From NCBI RefSeq assembly GCF_032108445.1, contig NZ_CP134876.1, positions 4,898,001 to 4,962,000 on the forward strand: DNA of 64,000 nt, in the 5' to 3' direction. The position numbers were made by a program, and so were the translations under genes. Shown in pieces: positions 17,566 to 25,635 of the stretch. Position 1 is the first letter of the stretch, and each line of letters begins with the position of its first letter. The notes below the pieces were generated by a model. That model did no database searches. It saw only the letters and a list, made by a program, of their open reading frames with translations, and had not been told where the DNA came from. Source of the stretch: Micromonospora halotolerans. Lineage in GTDB: Bacteria > Actinomycetota > Actinomycetes > Mycobacteriales > Micromonosporaceae.

Positions 17566-20163
17566 TCAGGGCAGGATCTCCACGTAGCCGTCGGTGCCGT
17601 GCACGCGGATCCGCTGCCCGTCCCGGATCAGCCTGGTCGCGTGCGCCACGCCGACGACGGAGGGCAGGCCGTACTCCCGGGCGACCACCGCACCGTGGGT
17701 CATGAGGCCGCCGACCTCGGTCACCAGTCCCTTGACCGCGACGAACAGGGGTGACCAGCTCGGGTCGGTGTACGCGGTGACCAGGATGTCGCCGGGGTCG
17801 AGGTCGGCGTCGGCCAGGTCCAGGATGACCCGGGCCCGCCCCTCGACGACCCCGCCGGAGACCGGGAGGCCGACCAGCGCGCCGGCCGGCACGTCGTCGC
17901 GTCGGTACGCCCCGGTGATGCCCTCACCCTCCGAGGTGAGCACCCGGGGTGGCGTGAGCGCGTGATACGACCGGAAGTCGTCCTTCCGCCTGCGGATGAG
18001 CCGGTCATCCACCTGGTTCGTGCGTACGACGTCGTGCAGCTCCTGGAACGTGAGGAAGAAGATGTCCTCCTTCTCGCGGAGGACGTTCGCCCGCACGAGG
18101 CGTTCGGCCTCCCTGAGCAGGGCCTGCTTGTAGACGAAGTAGCGGCTGACGATGGCGTACTTCGGATACTCCCGGTACCCGATGAAGGTGCGGACCCGGT
18201 CGATCATCCGCTTGGCCTCGTCCGCCTTCCGCTCGCCGTCCGGCAGGGCCCGCAGGCGTGCCAGGACGTCCTGTTCCTTCTTCGCCGCCTCCTGGCGCCC
18301 CTGCTCGAAGCGCCGCTCCCGGGCGCCCGGCGCGAAGTTCCGGATGTTGTCGAGGATGACGGGCACGAGGGTGGTGGGGCGTTCGCTCCAGCGCGGCCTC
18401 GTGATGTCGATCTCGCCGACACAGCGCATGCCGTATGTGTCGAGGAAGGCCAGGATGGCCTCCCGTGCTTCCGGGCCGCCCGGGAGCGTGGCCAGCTCGT
18501 CCAGGAAGTCCTCGTCCTCGACCTCCCGCAGGAAGGCGACCACCTCGGCGTGCGGGCGGATGACGTCGGCGACGTCCAGGAGCGCCAGGCCCATCTCCGA
18601 CGTGACGTTGTGCGGCGCGGACAGGGTCAGCGTGTCGGCCGCGTTCTTCTCGCCCAGCCATGCCCACAGCTGGTCGTTGAGCCACCAGGTGGCCTCCATG
18701 CCCGCCATGATCGCCTGCATGCTCCGCGGTTCGGCCAGGAGCCGCTTGTGCTCCTGGAACGCCGCCAGGAGGAACTCGAACAGCGCCGGGCCGGACTGCG
18801 TCGCGATGTCGCGCCGCAGGGTGGCGATGGACGCCTGGCTGCGGTCGATCAGGTCGGTGACGATGGCCGGATCGGTCTCGATCGGCGCCGGCGCGCCGCC
18901 GGCGCGCGGCCCCGTCGGGGCCTGGTCGGGGAGCGACGGGAGGAAGTCGCCGCGGTCGATGACGGTCTCCAGCGCGTCCCGGACCAGGGGATCGGATCTG
19001 CCCGCCATCTCCAGCAGGCCGGCGCGGCTCGACGGCGCTGCCAGGGCCCGGGTGGCGTCGACGAACAGCCTGCCGCCGGCGTCGTACATCGGTGCCATGG
19101 CCGTCAGCTGCCACACGGAGAGCCCCAGGGGCTTCATGGGGTCGGTCATCATCTGCTGGTGACCGACCGAGATGAAGACGTGGTTCCCTCCGTCGCCGGT
19201 CTCGGGGACGGGGAACAGCGTGGTGATCGGCCGGCTCTGCACGATCTGGAAGTCGCCGTCGACCAGGCACCATTCGATGTCCTGTGGGTGGCCGAAGTGG
19301 GCTTCGATCCGCCGGCCCAGCTGCACCAGCCGGATGACCTGTGCATCCGTGAGCGCCGGCCGGTCCTGCCACGCCGCGTCGATCGCCTGTTCGGTCGTCC
19401 CGCCGGCCGGTAGGGCGTGGACGGCGAGCCGCTTCGTGCCGATCGTCCGGTCGACGATCGCACCCTCCCGCACCGTGTAGGCGTCCGCGTTCACCAGCCC
19501 GGAGACCAGAGCCTCGCCGAGGCCGAAGCTGGCCTCCACGGTGGCGACCTTCCGGTGGGACGTCACGGGGTCGGCCGTGAACAGGATGCCGGACACCTGC
19601 GGGAAGACCATCTTCTGCACGACGACGGCCATGTGGACGGTGCGGTGGTCGATGCCGTTCCGCTGGCGGTAGGTCACGGCCCGCTCGGTGAAGAGCGAGG
19701 CCCAGCACCGGCTGACGTGCTGGAGGATCGCGGCCGTCCCCAGGACGTTGAGGTAGGTGTCCTGCTGGCCCGCGAAGGAGGCCGTCGGCAGGTCCTCGGC
19801 CGTCGCGCTCGATCGGACGGCGTAGGCCGCCTGTTCCCCGAGTCGGGTGAGAGCGCGGGTGATCGCCGCCGCCACATCGTCGGCAAGGGCGGTTCCCTCG
19901 ATGGTCCGGCGGACCTCCGCGCTGACCGCGCGGATCGCCTCCCGGTCGTCCGGGGCCAGGCGCGACAGCTCGTCGAGCCGGTCGTCGATCGACGGCGCCT
20001 CGGCCATGACCCGCCGGAAGGCGTCCGTCGTGACGCAGAAGCCGGGCGGCACGTCGATGCCGTCGATCCGGGTCAGCGCCCCGAGATGCGCGCCCTTGCC
20101 GCCGACGATCGCGACCTGCCCCTCGTCGACCTCGGGGAGACCCCGCACGTACCGCTCGGTCAT
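17566..20163 (-). CDS. rph: Rifamycin phosphotransferase (RPH)
   Basis: Inactivates rifamycins by transferring the beta-phosphate of ATP to the C21 hydroxyl, in the cytoplasm. The product is 865 residues, the usual RPH length (about 865-870). An ATP-grasp domain (about 1-320) includes GGKGAHLGALTRIDGIDVPPGF-type residues and YAVRSSATAEDLPTASFAGQQDTYLNV. The rifamycin-binding domain is in the middle. The phosphohistidine swivelling domain is at about 770-865, with the catalytic His823 in GGLMTHGAVVAREYG. A PEP synthase would have a C-terminal PEP-binding barrel, which is absent, so PpsA is excluded. ATG 20163 has GGAGGTG upstream. The 19-bp palindrome at 20309-20327 matches the element associated with rifamycin resistance genes. 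Function is predicted with high confidence from architecture plus promoter context. Confidence 0.93.
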   Translation of the reverse strand: MTERYVRGLPEVDEGQVAIVGGKGAHLGALTRIDGIDVPPGFCVTTDAFRRVMAEAPSIDDRLDELSRLAPDDREAIRAVSAEVRRTIEGTALADDVAAAITRALTRLGEQAAYAVRSSATAEDLPTASFAGQQDTYLNVLGTAAILQHVSRCWASLFTERAVTYRQRNGIDHRTVHMAVVVQKMVFPQVSGILFTADPVTSHRKVATVEASFGLGEALVSGLVNADAYTVREGAIVDRTIGTKRLAVHALPAGGTTEQAIDAAWQDRPALTDAQVIRLVQLGRRIEAHFGHPQDIEWCLVDGDFQIVQSRPITTLFPVPETGDGGNHVFISVGHQQMMTDPMKPLGLSVWQLTAMAPMYDAGGRLFVDATRALAAPSSRAGLLEMAGRSDPLVRDALETVIDRGDFLPSLPDQAPTGPRAGGAPAPIETDPAIVTDLIDRSQASIATLRRDIATQSGPALFEFLLAAFQEHKRLLAEPRSMQAIMAGMEATWWLNDQLWAWLGEKNAADTLTLSAPHNVTSEMGLALLDVADVIRPHAEVVAFLREVEDEDFLDELATLPGGPEAREAILAFLDTYGMRCVGEIDITRPRWSERPTTLVPVILDNIRNFAPGARERRFEQGRQEAAKKEQDVLARLRALPDGERKADEAKRMIDRVRTFIGYREYPKYAIVSRYFVYKQALLREAERLVRANVLREKEDIFFLTFQELHDVVRTNQVDDRLIRRRKDDFRSYHALTPPRVLTSEGEGITGAYRRDDVPAGALVGLPVSGGVVEGRARVILDLADADLDPGDILVTAYTDPSWSPLFVAVKGLVTEVGGLMTHGAVVAREYGLPSVVGVAHATRLIRDGQRIRVHGTDGYVEILP

Positions 20164-20308
20164 CGCGACACCTCCGAGGTGGCCGTCGCCGATGCCATCA
20201 GCGATTCGACGTCACCGCGCTCCCGACCGGTCGCCCACAACATGCGCACGTCGTGCCCCGTTTCTTCGTACGTTCCTGGGTCCGGCCGACGATTCTGCGG
20301 CACCACCC

Positions 20309-20327
20309 GGGTCTTGCGGCAAGACCC
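20309..20327 (-). promoter_or_regulatory. Rifamycin-associated element (RAE) upstream of rph
   Basis: GGGTCTTGCGGCAAGACCC is a perfect inverted repeat of 9-bp arms around a central base, 146-164 bases before the rph start. Outer arms CACCA (20301-20305) and TGGTG (20329-20333) extend the symmetry. Size, core (CTTGCGGCAAG) and position match the 19-bp RAE known upstream of rifamycin-inactivating genes in actinomycetes, which makes them rifamycin-inducible. Downstream toward rph, CAGAAT at 20291-20296 (minus strand) could be a -10. An AT-rich stretch at 20336-20348 on the other side is an alternative promoter. Confidence 0.82.
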
Positions 20328-20354
20328 CTGGTGCGATATACATTAAAGTGGGGC

Positions 20355-20385
20355 GAAGTTCTCGGGCCGACGAAGTTCTCAGGCC
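20355..20385. repeat. Direct repeat of 14 bases at a 17-base period, upstream of rph
   Basis: GAAGTTCTCGGGCC (20355-20368) and GAAGTTCTCAGGCC (20372-20385) differ by one base. They lie just upstream of the AT-rich promoter-like stretch and the RAE, between the end of the HAD gene and rph. They may be a regulatory direct repeat or a small local duplication. Confidence 0.5.
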
Positions 20386-20453
20386 GTGGGCAATGAGCGA
20401 GAGCCGCCTGGATTCATCGTTGGCCGCGTGCATTCTCCGCCGCCCACCTGCCG

Positions 20454-21110
20454 TCAGCCGCCTGCCGCGTTGTGCTTCGCCACCAGGTTCGGAAGTTCGT
20501 CCAGCGAATCGATGCGGAACAGGCACTGCGCGGCCACGGCGGGCATGTCGAGGATGTGACCCCACGGGCCGCGCCGGATCAGGCACGTCTTCATGCCAGC
20601 CGCCATGGCCGGGCGTACGTCGTTGTCGGGCCGGTCGCCGACGTACAGGATCGACGACGCGGCACCACCGCTCGCACGGATGACGTGCGCGAAGAAGGCC
20701 GGTGCCGGCTTCGCCACGCCCCAACCGTGCGACGTGCCGATCACATCCACGGGCAGGTCGAGAGCCCGGAGGCTCGCCTCGGCATGGGCCGGCTGGTTGC
20801 CGGCCAGGCCCACGAACAGGCCCTGGTCCTTCAGGGACCTCAGGCACGATCGCGCGTCGGGGTAGAGATCCTCTTCGCCGAACGCCTCCGGTTTGCCGGC
20901 GGCTGCCCGCCGTTCGAGCTCGACCGCGAGGTTGAAGTTGGGCCGGAAGACCCGGAACGGTTCCTGCCAGTCCAGGCCCCGTGCGATCGCCGCGCCGAAA
21001 ACCGCCGAGAAGGTGTGCCGTGGAACGCCGAACCAGTCCGCCCAGTCCCCGAACTCGCGGGACTCGTCGAGAATCGTCCCGCCGACATCGAAGAAGACCG
21101 CGTCGATCAC
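20454..21110 (-). CDS. HAD-superfamily hydrolase
   Basis: A 218-residue cytoplasmic phosphatase-like protein. HAD motif I is FFDVGGTIL, with the nucleophile Asp8; the usual second Asp (D+2) is Gly, as in the 'DVGGT' HAD subgroup that includes HDHD3-type proteins. Motif II is GLAGN near 104, with Asn rather than Thr after the Gly. Motif III Lys is in GVAKPAPAFF near 136, and motif IV is YVGDRPDNDVRPAMAAGM near 158-175. The helical cap lies between about 18 and 85. The altered motif I lowers confidence in ordinary phosphomonoesterase activity. The gene is 290 bases upstream of rph on the same strand, with its own promoter region between. No clear functional tie to rph. Confidence 0.85.
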   Translation of the reverse strand: MIDAVFFDVGGTILDESREFGDWADWFGVPRHTFSAVFGAAIARGLDWQEPFRVFRPNFNLAVELERRAAAGKPEAFGEEDLYPDARSCLRSLKDQGLFVGLAGNQPAHAEASLRALDLPVDVIGTSHGWGVAKPAPAFFAHVIRASGGAASSILYVGDRPDNDVRPAMAAGMKTCLIRRGPWGHILDMPAVAAQCLFRIDSLDELPNLVAKHNAAGG

Positions 21111-21187
21111 TTCGTTCCTCCGTCACCGTCGCCGTCGCCGGATCATAGGCGGACGCCGGGGACCTCGTGGGGCGCGCGGATCCGGGC

Positions 21188-21793
21188 CTAGATCCAGCCG
21201 TTCGCCCGGGCGCTGACGGCCGCCTCGATCCGGTTGCGGGTGCCGGTCTTGCCGATGGCGGCCGACAGGTAGTTGCGGACGGTGCTCTCGGACAGGCGCA
21301 GGCGGGCCGCGATGTCGGCGACGGTGGCGCCGTCCACGGCGGCGGCCAGCACGTTCCGCTCCCGGTCGGTGAGCGGGTTCGGGCCGGTCGACAGGGCCGC
21401 CGCCGCGAGAGCCGGATCGATCACCCGCTGACCGGCCAGGACGCGCCGGACCGCCGACGCCAGTTCCTCCACCGGCCCGTCCTTGACCAGGAAACCGGCG
21501 GCGCCGGCCTCCATCGCCCGCCGCAGGTAGCCGGGCCGGCCGAAGGTGGTGAGGATCAGCACCCGGCAGCCGGGCAACCGTTCCCGCAGCGTCGCCGCGG
21601 TGTCCAGGCCGCTGCCGTCGGGCAGCTCGATGTCCAGCAGCGCCACGTCCGGGCGGTTGCTCAGGGCCGCCTCCAACGCCTCGGCGGCGGTCCCCGCCTC
21701 CGCCACCACCTCGATGTCGGGTTCGAGGTTCAACAGCAGGGCCAGCGCGCCGCGCATCATGCCCTGGTCCTCCGCGAGCAGCAGCCGGATCAT
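21188..21793 (-). CDS. NarL/LuxR-family response regulator
   Basis: Output half of a two-component system, 201 residues. The receiver domain (about 1-118) has acidic residues in AEDQ, the phospho-acceptor Asp54 in LLDIELPDG, Thr in LTTF and Lys in LVKDG. The LuxR-type HTH occupies about 138-195 (PLTDRERNVLAAAVDGATVADIAARLRLSESTVRNYLS). The ATG overlaps the histidine kinase stop (ATGA), so the two are translationally coupled. The longer open frame to 23560 is antisense/out-of-frame read-through of the kinase and permease genes. The DesK/DesR-type pair sits at the end of an ABC exporter operon and probably controls that exporter. Confidence 0.93.
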   Translation of the reverse strand: MIRLLLAEDQGMMRGALALLLNLEPDIEVVAEAGTAAEALEAALSNRPDVALLDIELPDGSGLDTAATLRERLPGCRVLILTTFGRPGYLRRAMEAGAAGFLVKDGPVEELASAVRRVLAGQRVIDPALAAAALSTGPNPLTDRERNVLAAAVDGATVADIAARLRLSESTVRNYLSAAIGKTGTRNRIEAAVSARANGWI

Positions 21794-22941
21794 GCGGTCA
21801 CCGTCCCCTGTGGGACCGCGGGGACCCGGGCGGTGAGCAGCAGTCCACCACCGCGGGCCGGGCCGACGTGGAGGGTCCCGCCCGCCTGCTCGATGCGCTC
21901 GGTGAGACCACGCAGGCCGTTGCCCGGCTCGGGCCGGCCACCCACGCCGTCGTCCCGGACGGTCAGCACCGCCCTCTCGGCGTCGGCGCTGACCTCGATG
22001 TCGCACCGCGACGCGCGGCTGTGCCGCAGCACGTTGGTCACGCCCTCGCGCAGCACCCACCGGAACGCATCGTCGGCCTCGACGTCGAGCGGATGCCCGC
22101 TCTCCCGCACGGTGACCGTGATGCCGACGTCGGCCAGGACGCTCCGCGCGTTGTCCAGCTCCCGGCCGAAGCCGTGCTCGCGGTAGCCGGTGACCGCCTC
22201 GCGGACCTCGGCGAGCGCGGTGCGTCCGATCCGCTCGATGTCGGCCGCCTCGGCGGCGGCCCGGCCCGGGTCCGTCGGGGTGAGCCGCCGCACCACCTCC
22301 GCCTTCACCACCACCAGCGACAGGGTGTGCCCGAGCAGGTCGTGCAGGTCCTTGGCGAACCGGAGTCGTTCCCGCTCCACCACCGTCCGGGCCAGCTCCC
22401 GCTGGGTGCGGCGGAGCTCGTCCACCAGGCGGGCCACCCGCGTGAACGCCAGGGTCATGGCGCCGCCGAGCAGCGTGATGAGGGCCACCTGGGCGGTGTC
22501 GTCGGCCGGCAGGCGGCGCGCTGTCCCGATCACCAGGACGGCGGCGACGCTGCCGCCGACCCAGCCGAAGCCCCAGCCCGTCCGGACCAGCCCCACCGCG
22601 CCCGCGGAGCAGACGTACAGGAGCAGGGCCAGCCAGCCCTCCGGGGCGCCCGCGTAGGCGGCGGCGAGCCCGAGCAGCGCGAGCAGGGCCAGACCGGCGT
22701 GGTGCAGAGCCGGCCGGACCGCCAGGTCCGCCACGGGCACGGCCACCAGCGCGAGGTAGAGCAGCGCGAAGGCGCCCAGTCCGACCGCTGCCACGGGTGC
22801 GGGCTGCACCTGCCCTCGTGTGATGGCGGCGGCCGGGGGCAGCAGCAGCCACAGCCACAGCGTGTGAGCGGCCACGAGCACGAGGCCGCGGCGCTGCCGG
22901 CTCCGGTCGGCGGCACCCGGCGCGGGGCTGTCCCGGGGCAT
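21790..22941 (-). CDS. Membrane sensor histidine kinase (HisKA_3, DesK/LiaS-like)
   Basis: Membrane sensor of 383 residues. Five or six hydrophobic helices fill about 20-165, so sensing probably occurs in the membrane, with no large extracytoplasmic domain. The HisKA_3 dimerisation helix contains FAKDLHDLLGHTLSLVVVKAE with the phospho-acceptor His200. The HATPase_c domain follows, with N in REGVTNVLRHS and the G1/G2 boxes VRDDGVGG and GNGLRGLTERIE. The ATG at 22941 is preferred; GTG at 22950 is equally possible and neither has a clear ribosome site. It lies 20 bases after the ABC permease gene and overlaps the response regulator, so all four genes form one operon. The ligand or stress sensed is unknown. 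Confidence 0.9.
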   Translation of the reverse strand: MPRDSPAPGAADRSRQRRGLVLVAAHTLWLWLLLPPAAAITRGQVQPAPVAAVGLGAFALLYLALVAVPVADLAVRPALHHAGLALLALLGLAAAYAGAPEGWLALLLYVCSAGAVGLVRTGWGFGWVGGSVAAVLVIGTARRLPADDTAQVALITLLGGAMTLAFTRVARLVDELRRTQRELARTVVERERLRFAKDLHDLLGHTLSLVVVKAEVVRRLTPTDPGRAAAEAADIERIGRTALAEVREAVTGYREHGFGRELDNARSVLADVGITVTVRESGHPLDVEADDAFRWVLREGVTNVLRHSRASRCDIEVSADAERAVLTVRDDGVGGRPEPGNGLRGLTERIEQAGGTLHVGPARGGGLLLTARVPAVPQGTVTA

Positions 22942-22961
22942 GGTGGACACCGTAGCGGCCG

Positions 22962-23693
22962 TCAACGGCGTGCGGTCGCGCGCCGGTAGGCCCACGCCGC
23001 GACGGCCGCGAAGACCACGGTCCACGCCGTGAGCAGCCCCAACCCGGACGGGGTGGGCGCCAGCCCGGCGACCGACCGCCAGCCGAGTTCGGCGTACCGG
23101 TACGTCGGTAACGCGTGCGCCAGCTGCCGCAACGCGGTGGGGAAGTACGTGACCGGCACCAGCAGGCCACCGAGCACCGACAGGCCGAGGAAGGCCAGGA
23201 AGTTGACCGGCTGGGCGAGGTGCGGCGCGACCCCGTACCCGATGGCGAGCCCGAGCAGGGCGAAGGGCACCGTACCGACCCACATGAGCAGCAGCAGCGC
23301 GAGCCACCGGCCGGCACCCAGCTCGATGTGGTGCTGGAGCCACCCGGTGACGCCGACCGCGAGCACCGACGGCACCCCGCTGAGCGTGCAGACCAGGGCC
23401 TTCGCGCCGACCGCCCGCCAGGGCGGCAGCGGGGTGACGCGGAGCTGGTGCAGCCAGCCCACCGCGCGTTCCTGGGCGACCAGCGACCCCACCGAGAGCA
23501 CGCCCGCCACGGCGCCGTACCCGGCCAGCCCCACCATGAGGGCGGCCGCCGCGTCCACACCCTCCAGCCGGTCGCCGCCGCTGGTCAGACCCGAGAAGAT
23601 CAGGTACGTGACCACGGGGCCCAGGACGGTGAACAGCGCGAGGCGGGGGTCCCGGGCCAGCCGGCGCAGCTCGAATCGCAGGTAGGCGCGCAT
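22962..23693 (-). CDS. ABC-2 type transporter permease
   Basis: Membrane half of an ABC exporter, 243 residues. It opens MRAYLRFELRRLARDPRLALFTVLGPVVTYLIF, the usual cytoplasmic amphipathic start of ABC-2 permeases, and has six predicted membrane helices. The QERAVGWLHQLRVTPLPPWRAV loop and the LGGLLVPVTYFPTALRQLAHALPTYRY segment are typical family landmarks. The start is one base after the ATPase stop, which indicates translational coupling. With the ATPase and the two-component genes behind it, this resembles antibiotic/lipid exporters controlled by DesK/LiaS-type kinases. The substrate is not identifiable from sequence. Confidence 0.9.
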   Translation of the reverse strand: MRAYLRFELRRLARDPRLALFTVLGPVVTYLIFSGLTSGGDRLEGVDAAAALMVGLAGYGAVAGVLSVGSLVAQERAVGWLHQLRVTPLPPWRAVGAKALVCTLSGVPSVLAVGVTGWLQHHIELGAGRWLALLLLMWVGTVPFALLGLAIGYGVAPHLAQPVNFLAFLGLSVLGGLLVPVTYFPTALRQLAHALPTYRYAELGWRSVAGLAPTPSGLGLLTAWTVVFAAVAAWAYRRATARR

Positions 23694-23694
23694 G

Positions 23695-24585
23695 TCAGTG
23701 CTCCGTTCCGGTGGCCGTGAGGGTGAGGAAGGCGGTCTCCAGCGCGGCGGAGACCTCCAGGTTCCGGAAGCCGCGGTCGGCGGCCAGCGCCAGGACGGTG
23801 GCGTCGGCGTCGTCGGTGCAGAGGACCACCCGGTCGCCCCGCACCGCCACGGATCGGACGCCGGGCAACCGCTCCAGCCCGTCGGCCGTCGCCCCGGCGA
23901 GGTCGAACGCGACGGTACGGCCGCCGGCCAGGCCACGGATCTCCGCGGGCGGCCCGTCGGCCACCACCCGACCCGCGGCGAGCACCACGACCCGGTCGGC
24001 GAACTCGTCCGCCTCGTGCAAGTGGTGGGTGCTGAACAGGACGGTGTGGCCCTCGGCGGCGTACCGCTGGATGGCGGCCCAGAAGGCCTGCCGGGCCGCG
24101 ACGTCCATGGCCGCGGTCGGCTCGTCGAGGACCAGCAGGTCCGGCGCGCCGGCCAGTGCGAACGCGAACCGGGCGCGTTGCGCCTCGCCGCCGGAGAGCC
24201 TGTCCCACCGCCGGTCGGCCCGGTCGGTCAGCCCCGCGGTCGCGAGGATCCGGTCGGTGGCCAACGGGCGCGGGTAGAGCGCGCGGGCCAGCTCGATCAC
24301 CTCGCGGACGGTGGCGCCGGGCACCACGCCGGAGTCCTGGAGCATGGCGCCGACCAGGCCGGCCCGGACCGCCTCGGCGGGGGACCGGCCGAACAGGGAC
24401 ACGGTGCCCGCGTCGGGCGGGGTGAGGCCGAGCATGATCGAGATGGCGGTGGTCTTCCCCGCGCCGTTGGGTCCGAGCAGGGCGAGGGTGGTTCCCCGCG
24501 CGATGGTCAGGTCGAGGTTGTCGACGGCCCGAACGGCTCCGAACCGCCGGGTGAGCCCGGTGAGGCGTACCGCGGTGTCATCCAT
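23695..24585 (-). CDS. ABC transporter ATP-binding protein (exporter, CcmA/DrrA-like)
   Basis: ATPase of the exporter encoded next to it, 296 residues. Walker A is GPNGAGKTT at 38-46, the signature is LSGGEAQRARF at 130-140, Walker B is LLVLDEPTAAMD near 150-161, and the H-loop is STHHLHEADEF. A C-terminal domain of about 80 residues (after 215) is the kind found in drug-exporter ATPases such as DrrA. The ATG at 24585 has no clear ribosome site. TAGCGT on the coding strand (24593-24598) lies 7 bases before it, so a leaderless transcript is likely. It heads the four-gene operon running to 21188. Confidence 0.92.
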   Translation of the reverse strand: MDDTAVRLTGLTRRFGAVRAVDNLDLTIARGTTLALLGPNGAGKTTAISIMLGLTPPDAGTVSLFGRSPAEAVRAGLVGAMLQDSGVVPGATVREVIELARALYPRPLATDRILATAGLTDRADRRWDRLSGGEAQRARFAFALAGAPDLLVLDEPTAAMDVAARQAFWAAIQRYAAEGHTVLFSTHHLHEADEFADRVVVLAAGRVVADGPPAEIRGLAGGRTVAFDLAGATADGLERLPGVRSVAVRGDRVVLCTDDADATVLALAADRGFRNLEVSAALETAFLTLTATGTEH

Positions 24586-24592
24586 GCCCGTG

Positions 24593-24610
24593 ACGCTATG
24601 GAGGTCTCCA
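24593..24610 (-). promoter_or_regulatory. Leaderless -10 and overlapping inverted repeat before the exporter operon
   Basis: TAGCGT (coding strand, 24593-24598) stands 7 bases before the ATG, where a -10 of a leaderless promoter should be. Immediately upstream, TGGAG-GT-CTCCA (24599-24610) is an inverted repeat, a possible operator for the response regulator. A similar arrangement (TAGCGT, then a TGGA/TCCA repeat) precedes the other exporter ATPase gene at 50609. Confidence 0.5.
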
Positions 24611-24681
24611 CGAGCGGGGCAGAGCCGCCGGTACGCGGTGTGCGGTGACAAATGTCCCGGCCCGTGGGCCGGGCGCGTGGC

Positions 24682-24987
24682 TCAGCGCGGGGCGTGGCGG
24701 TCCGCCGCGGCGTACGAGGCGGCCGCGGTGAGCGCGGAGACGACCAGCACCGAGGGCCACGCGCCGATGCGCCTGGCCAGCGGGTGCGACAGGCCGAAGG
24801 CCCCGGCGTAGGTCGCGAGCAGGGCCGCCGTCACGGCGGGGCTGGTCCGCCGGGCCCACTCGCGGCCCGCCAGCACACCGCCCGTGGCGAGGACCGCGCC
24901 GCCGAGGGGACGGTTACCGGTCCGGCGGGCGAGCTGCCAGCCGCCGATGAGGGACCCGGCGGTGGTCACTGCGGTGGGAAGGCCCAT
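24682..24987 (-). CDS. Small hypothetical membrane protein
   Basis: No family recognised. The 101-residue product has two or three short hydrophobic segments (about 5-20, 30-45 and 52-95), rich in Ala/Gly/Leu, interrupted by basic motifs such as QLARRTGNRP and REWARRTSP. A small integral membrane protein is the best description. ATG 24987 has GGTCGGG just upstream; another ATG at 25002 is possible but poorly placed. It is on the same strand as, and about 97 bases upstream of, the exporter operon, which has its own promoter-like sequence in the gap. Codon use (G/C at third positions) supports real coding. Confidence 0.6.
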   Translation of the reverse strand: MGLPTAVTTAGSLIGGWQLARRTGNRPLGGAVLATGGVLAGREWARRTSPAVTAALLATYAGAFGLSHPLARRIGAWPSVLVVSALTAAASYAAADRHAPR

Positions 24988-25073
24988 TTCCCGACCGTAC
25001 ACCGGCGAGCGCCGCCCGGGTCCCAGCTCGGTCGGGTGGTCAACCGGCGGGCGTCAGCGGACCCGGCCCCCGG

Positions 25074-25436
25074 TCAGGAGCGCCGGCCGCGCGTGCGCAG
25101 CGCGTCCTCCGACTGGACGTCGATGTCCGCGTCGTCGGGGAACGACCGTCGCGTCGGCGCCGGGTCCGGGGGCGCGCCGGGACCCGCCATCTGCGTACGG
25201 GTGGGCTCGACCGGTCCGAACCCGTGCCGGCCGGATCGGACCGACGGCGCGGCCGGCGTATCGGCACGGCGCTCGCCGCGCCGTCCCTCGGGTACGGCGG
25301 TCTCCTCGCTGCCCTCGTCCATCGGATCGTGCTCGCCCAGGCCCCACGGCGGTTCGGCGTCGAAGCCGTCCCGGGTGACCCAGGGGTTCGCCGCCTCCGG
25401 CTGCTGCCTGTCGCCCCGCCCGCTGCTGCCCGTCAT
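25074..25436 (-). CDS. Hypothetical small hydrophilic, probably disordered protein
   Basis: A 120-residue product without recognisable domain, signal or membrane segment. It is rich in Gly, Arg, Asp, Glu and Pro and likely unstructured. ATG 25436 follows GAGGTG at the right distance, which is the main support for it being a gene. The reading frame begins further upstream (25499) without a start supported by a ribosome site. It is between a small membrane protein and a DUF5937 regulator gene on the same strand; no shared role is apparent. Confidence 0.5.
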   Translation of the reverse strand: MTGSSGRGDRQQPEAANPWVTRDGFDAEPPWGLGEHDPMDEGSEETAVPEGRRGERRADTPAAPSVRSGRHGFGPVEPTRTQMAGPGAPPDPAPTRRSFPDDADIDVQSEDALRTRGRRS

Positions 25437-25550
25437 CGCGCACCTCACTGGTCTCGTCCGCCGGTACCCGGGTCGATTGCCCGCCCCGGTCGACGTCATT
25501 CCCCGGACCGCCGGTCGTCCGCTCCGCCGGTTCGTCCGTAATGCGCCCGG

Positions 25551-25635
25551 CTGCGCGGTTTGGCGCCCGCCGTCGTCAGGCGGGGAGCGCCCCGCTGTGC
25601 GGTTTGGTGCCCGTCGTCAGGCGGGGAGCGTCCCG
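25551..25635. repeat. Imperfect tandem duplication of about 42 bases at the 3' end of the regulator gene
   Basis: Two adjacent copies, 25551-25594 and 25595-25635, share GCGGTTTGG, GTCGTCAGGCGGGGAGCG and CCCG, with one 3-base indel and four or five substitutions. The right-hand copy contains the last codons and stop of the regulator gene (25617). The left-hand copy repeats the same codons, including a second stop, just beyond it. Confidence 0.7.

Noticed and set aside
17566-20163. Annotation as phosphoenolpyruvate synthase
   Set aside because: It lacks the C-terminal PEP/pyruvate-binding barrel and has the RPH length, swivelling-domain context and an RAE upstream.
20309-20327. Palindrome as terminator of the HAD gene
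   Set aside because: It is 127 bases beyond the HAD stop, nearer to rph, and matches the RAE in size and core; a terminator would normally be closer with a longer stem.
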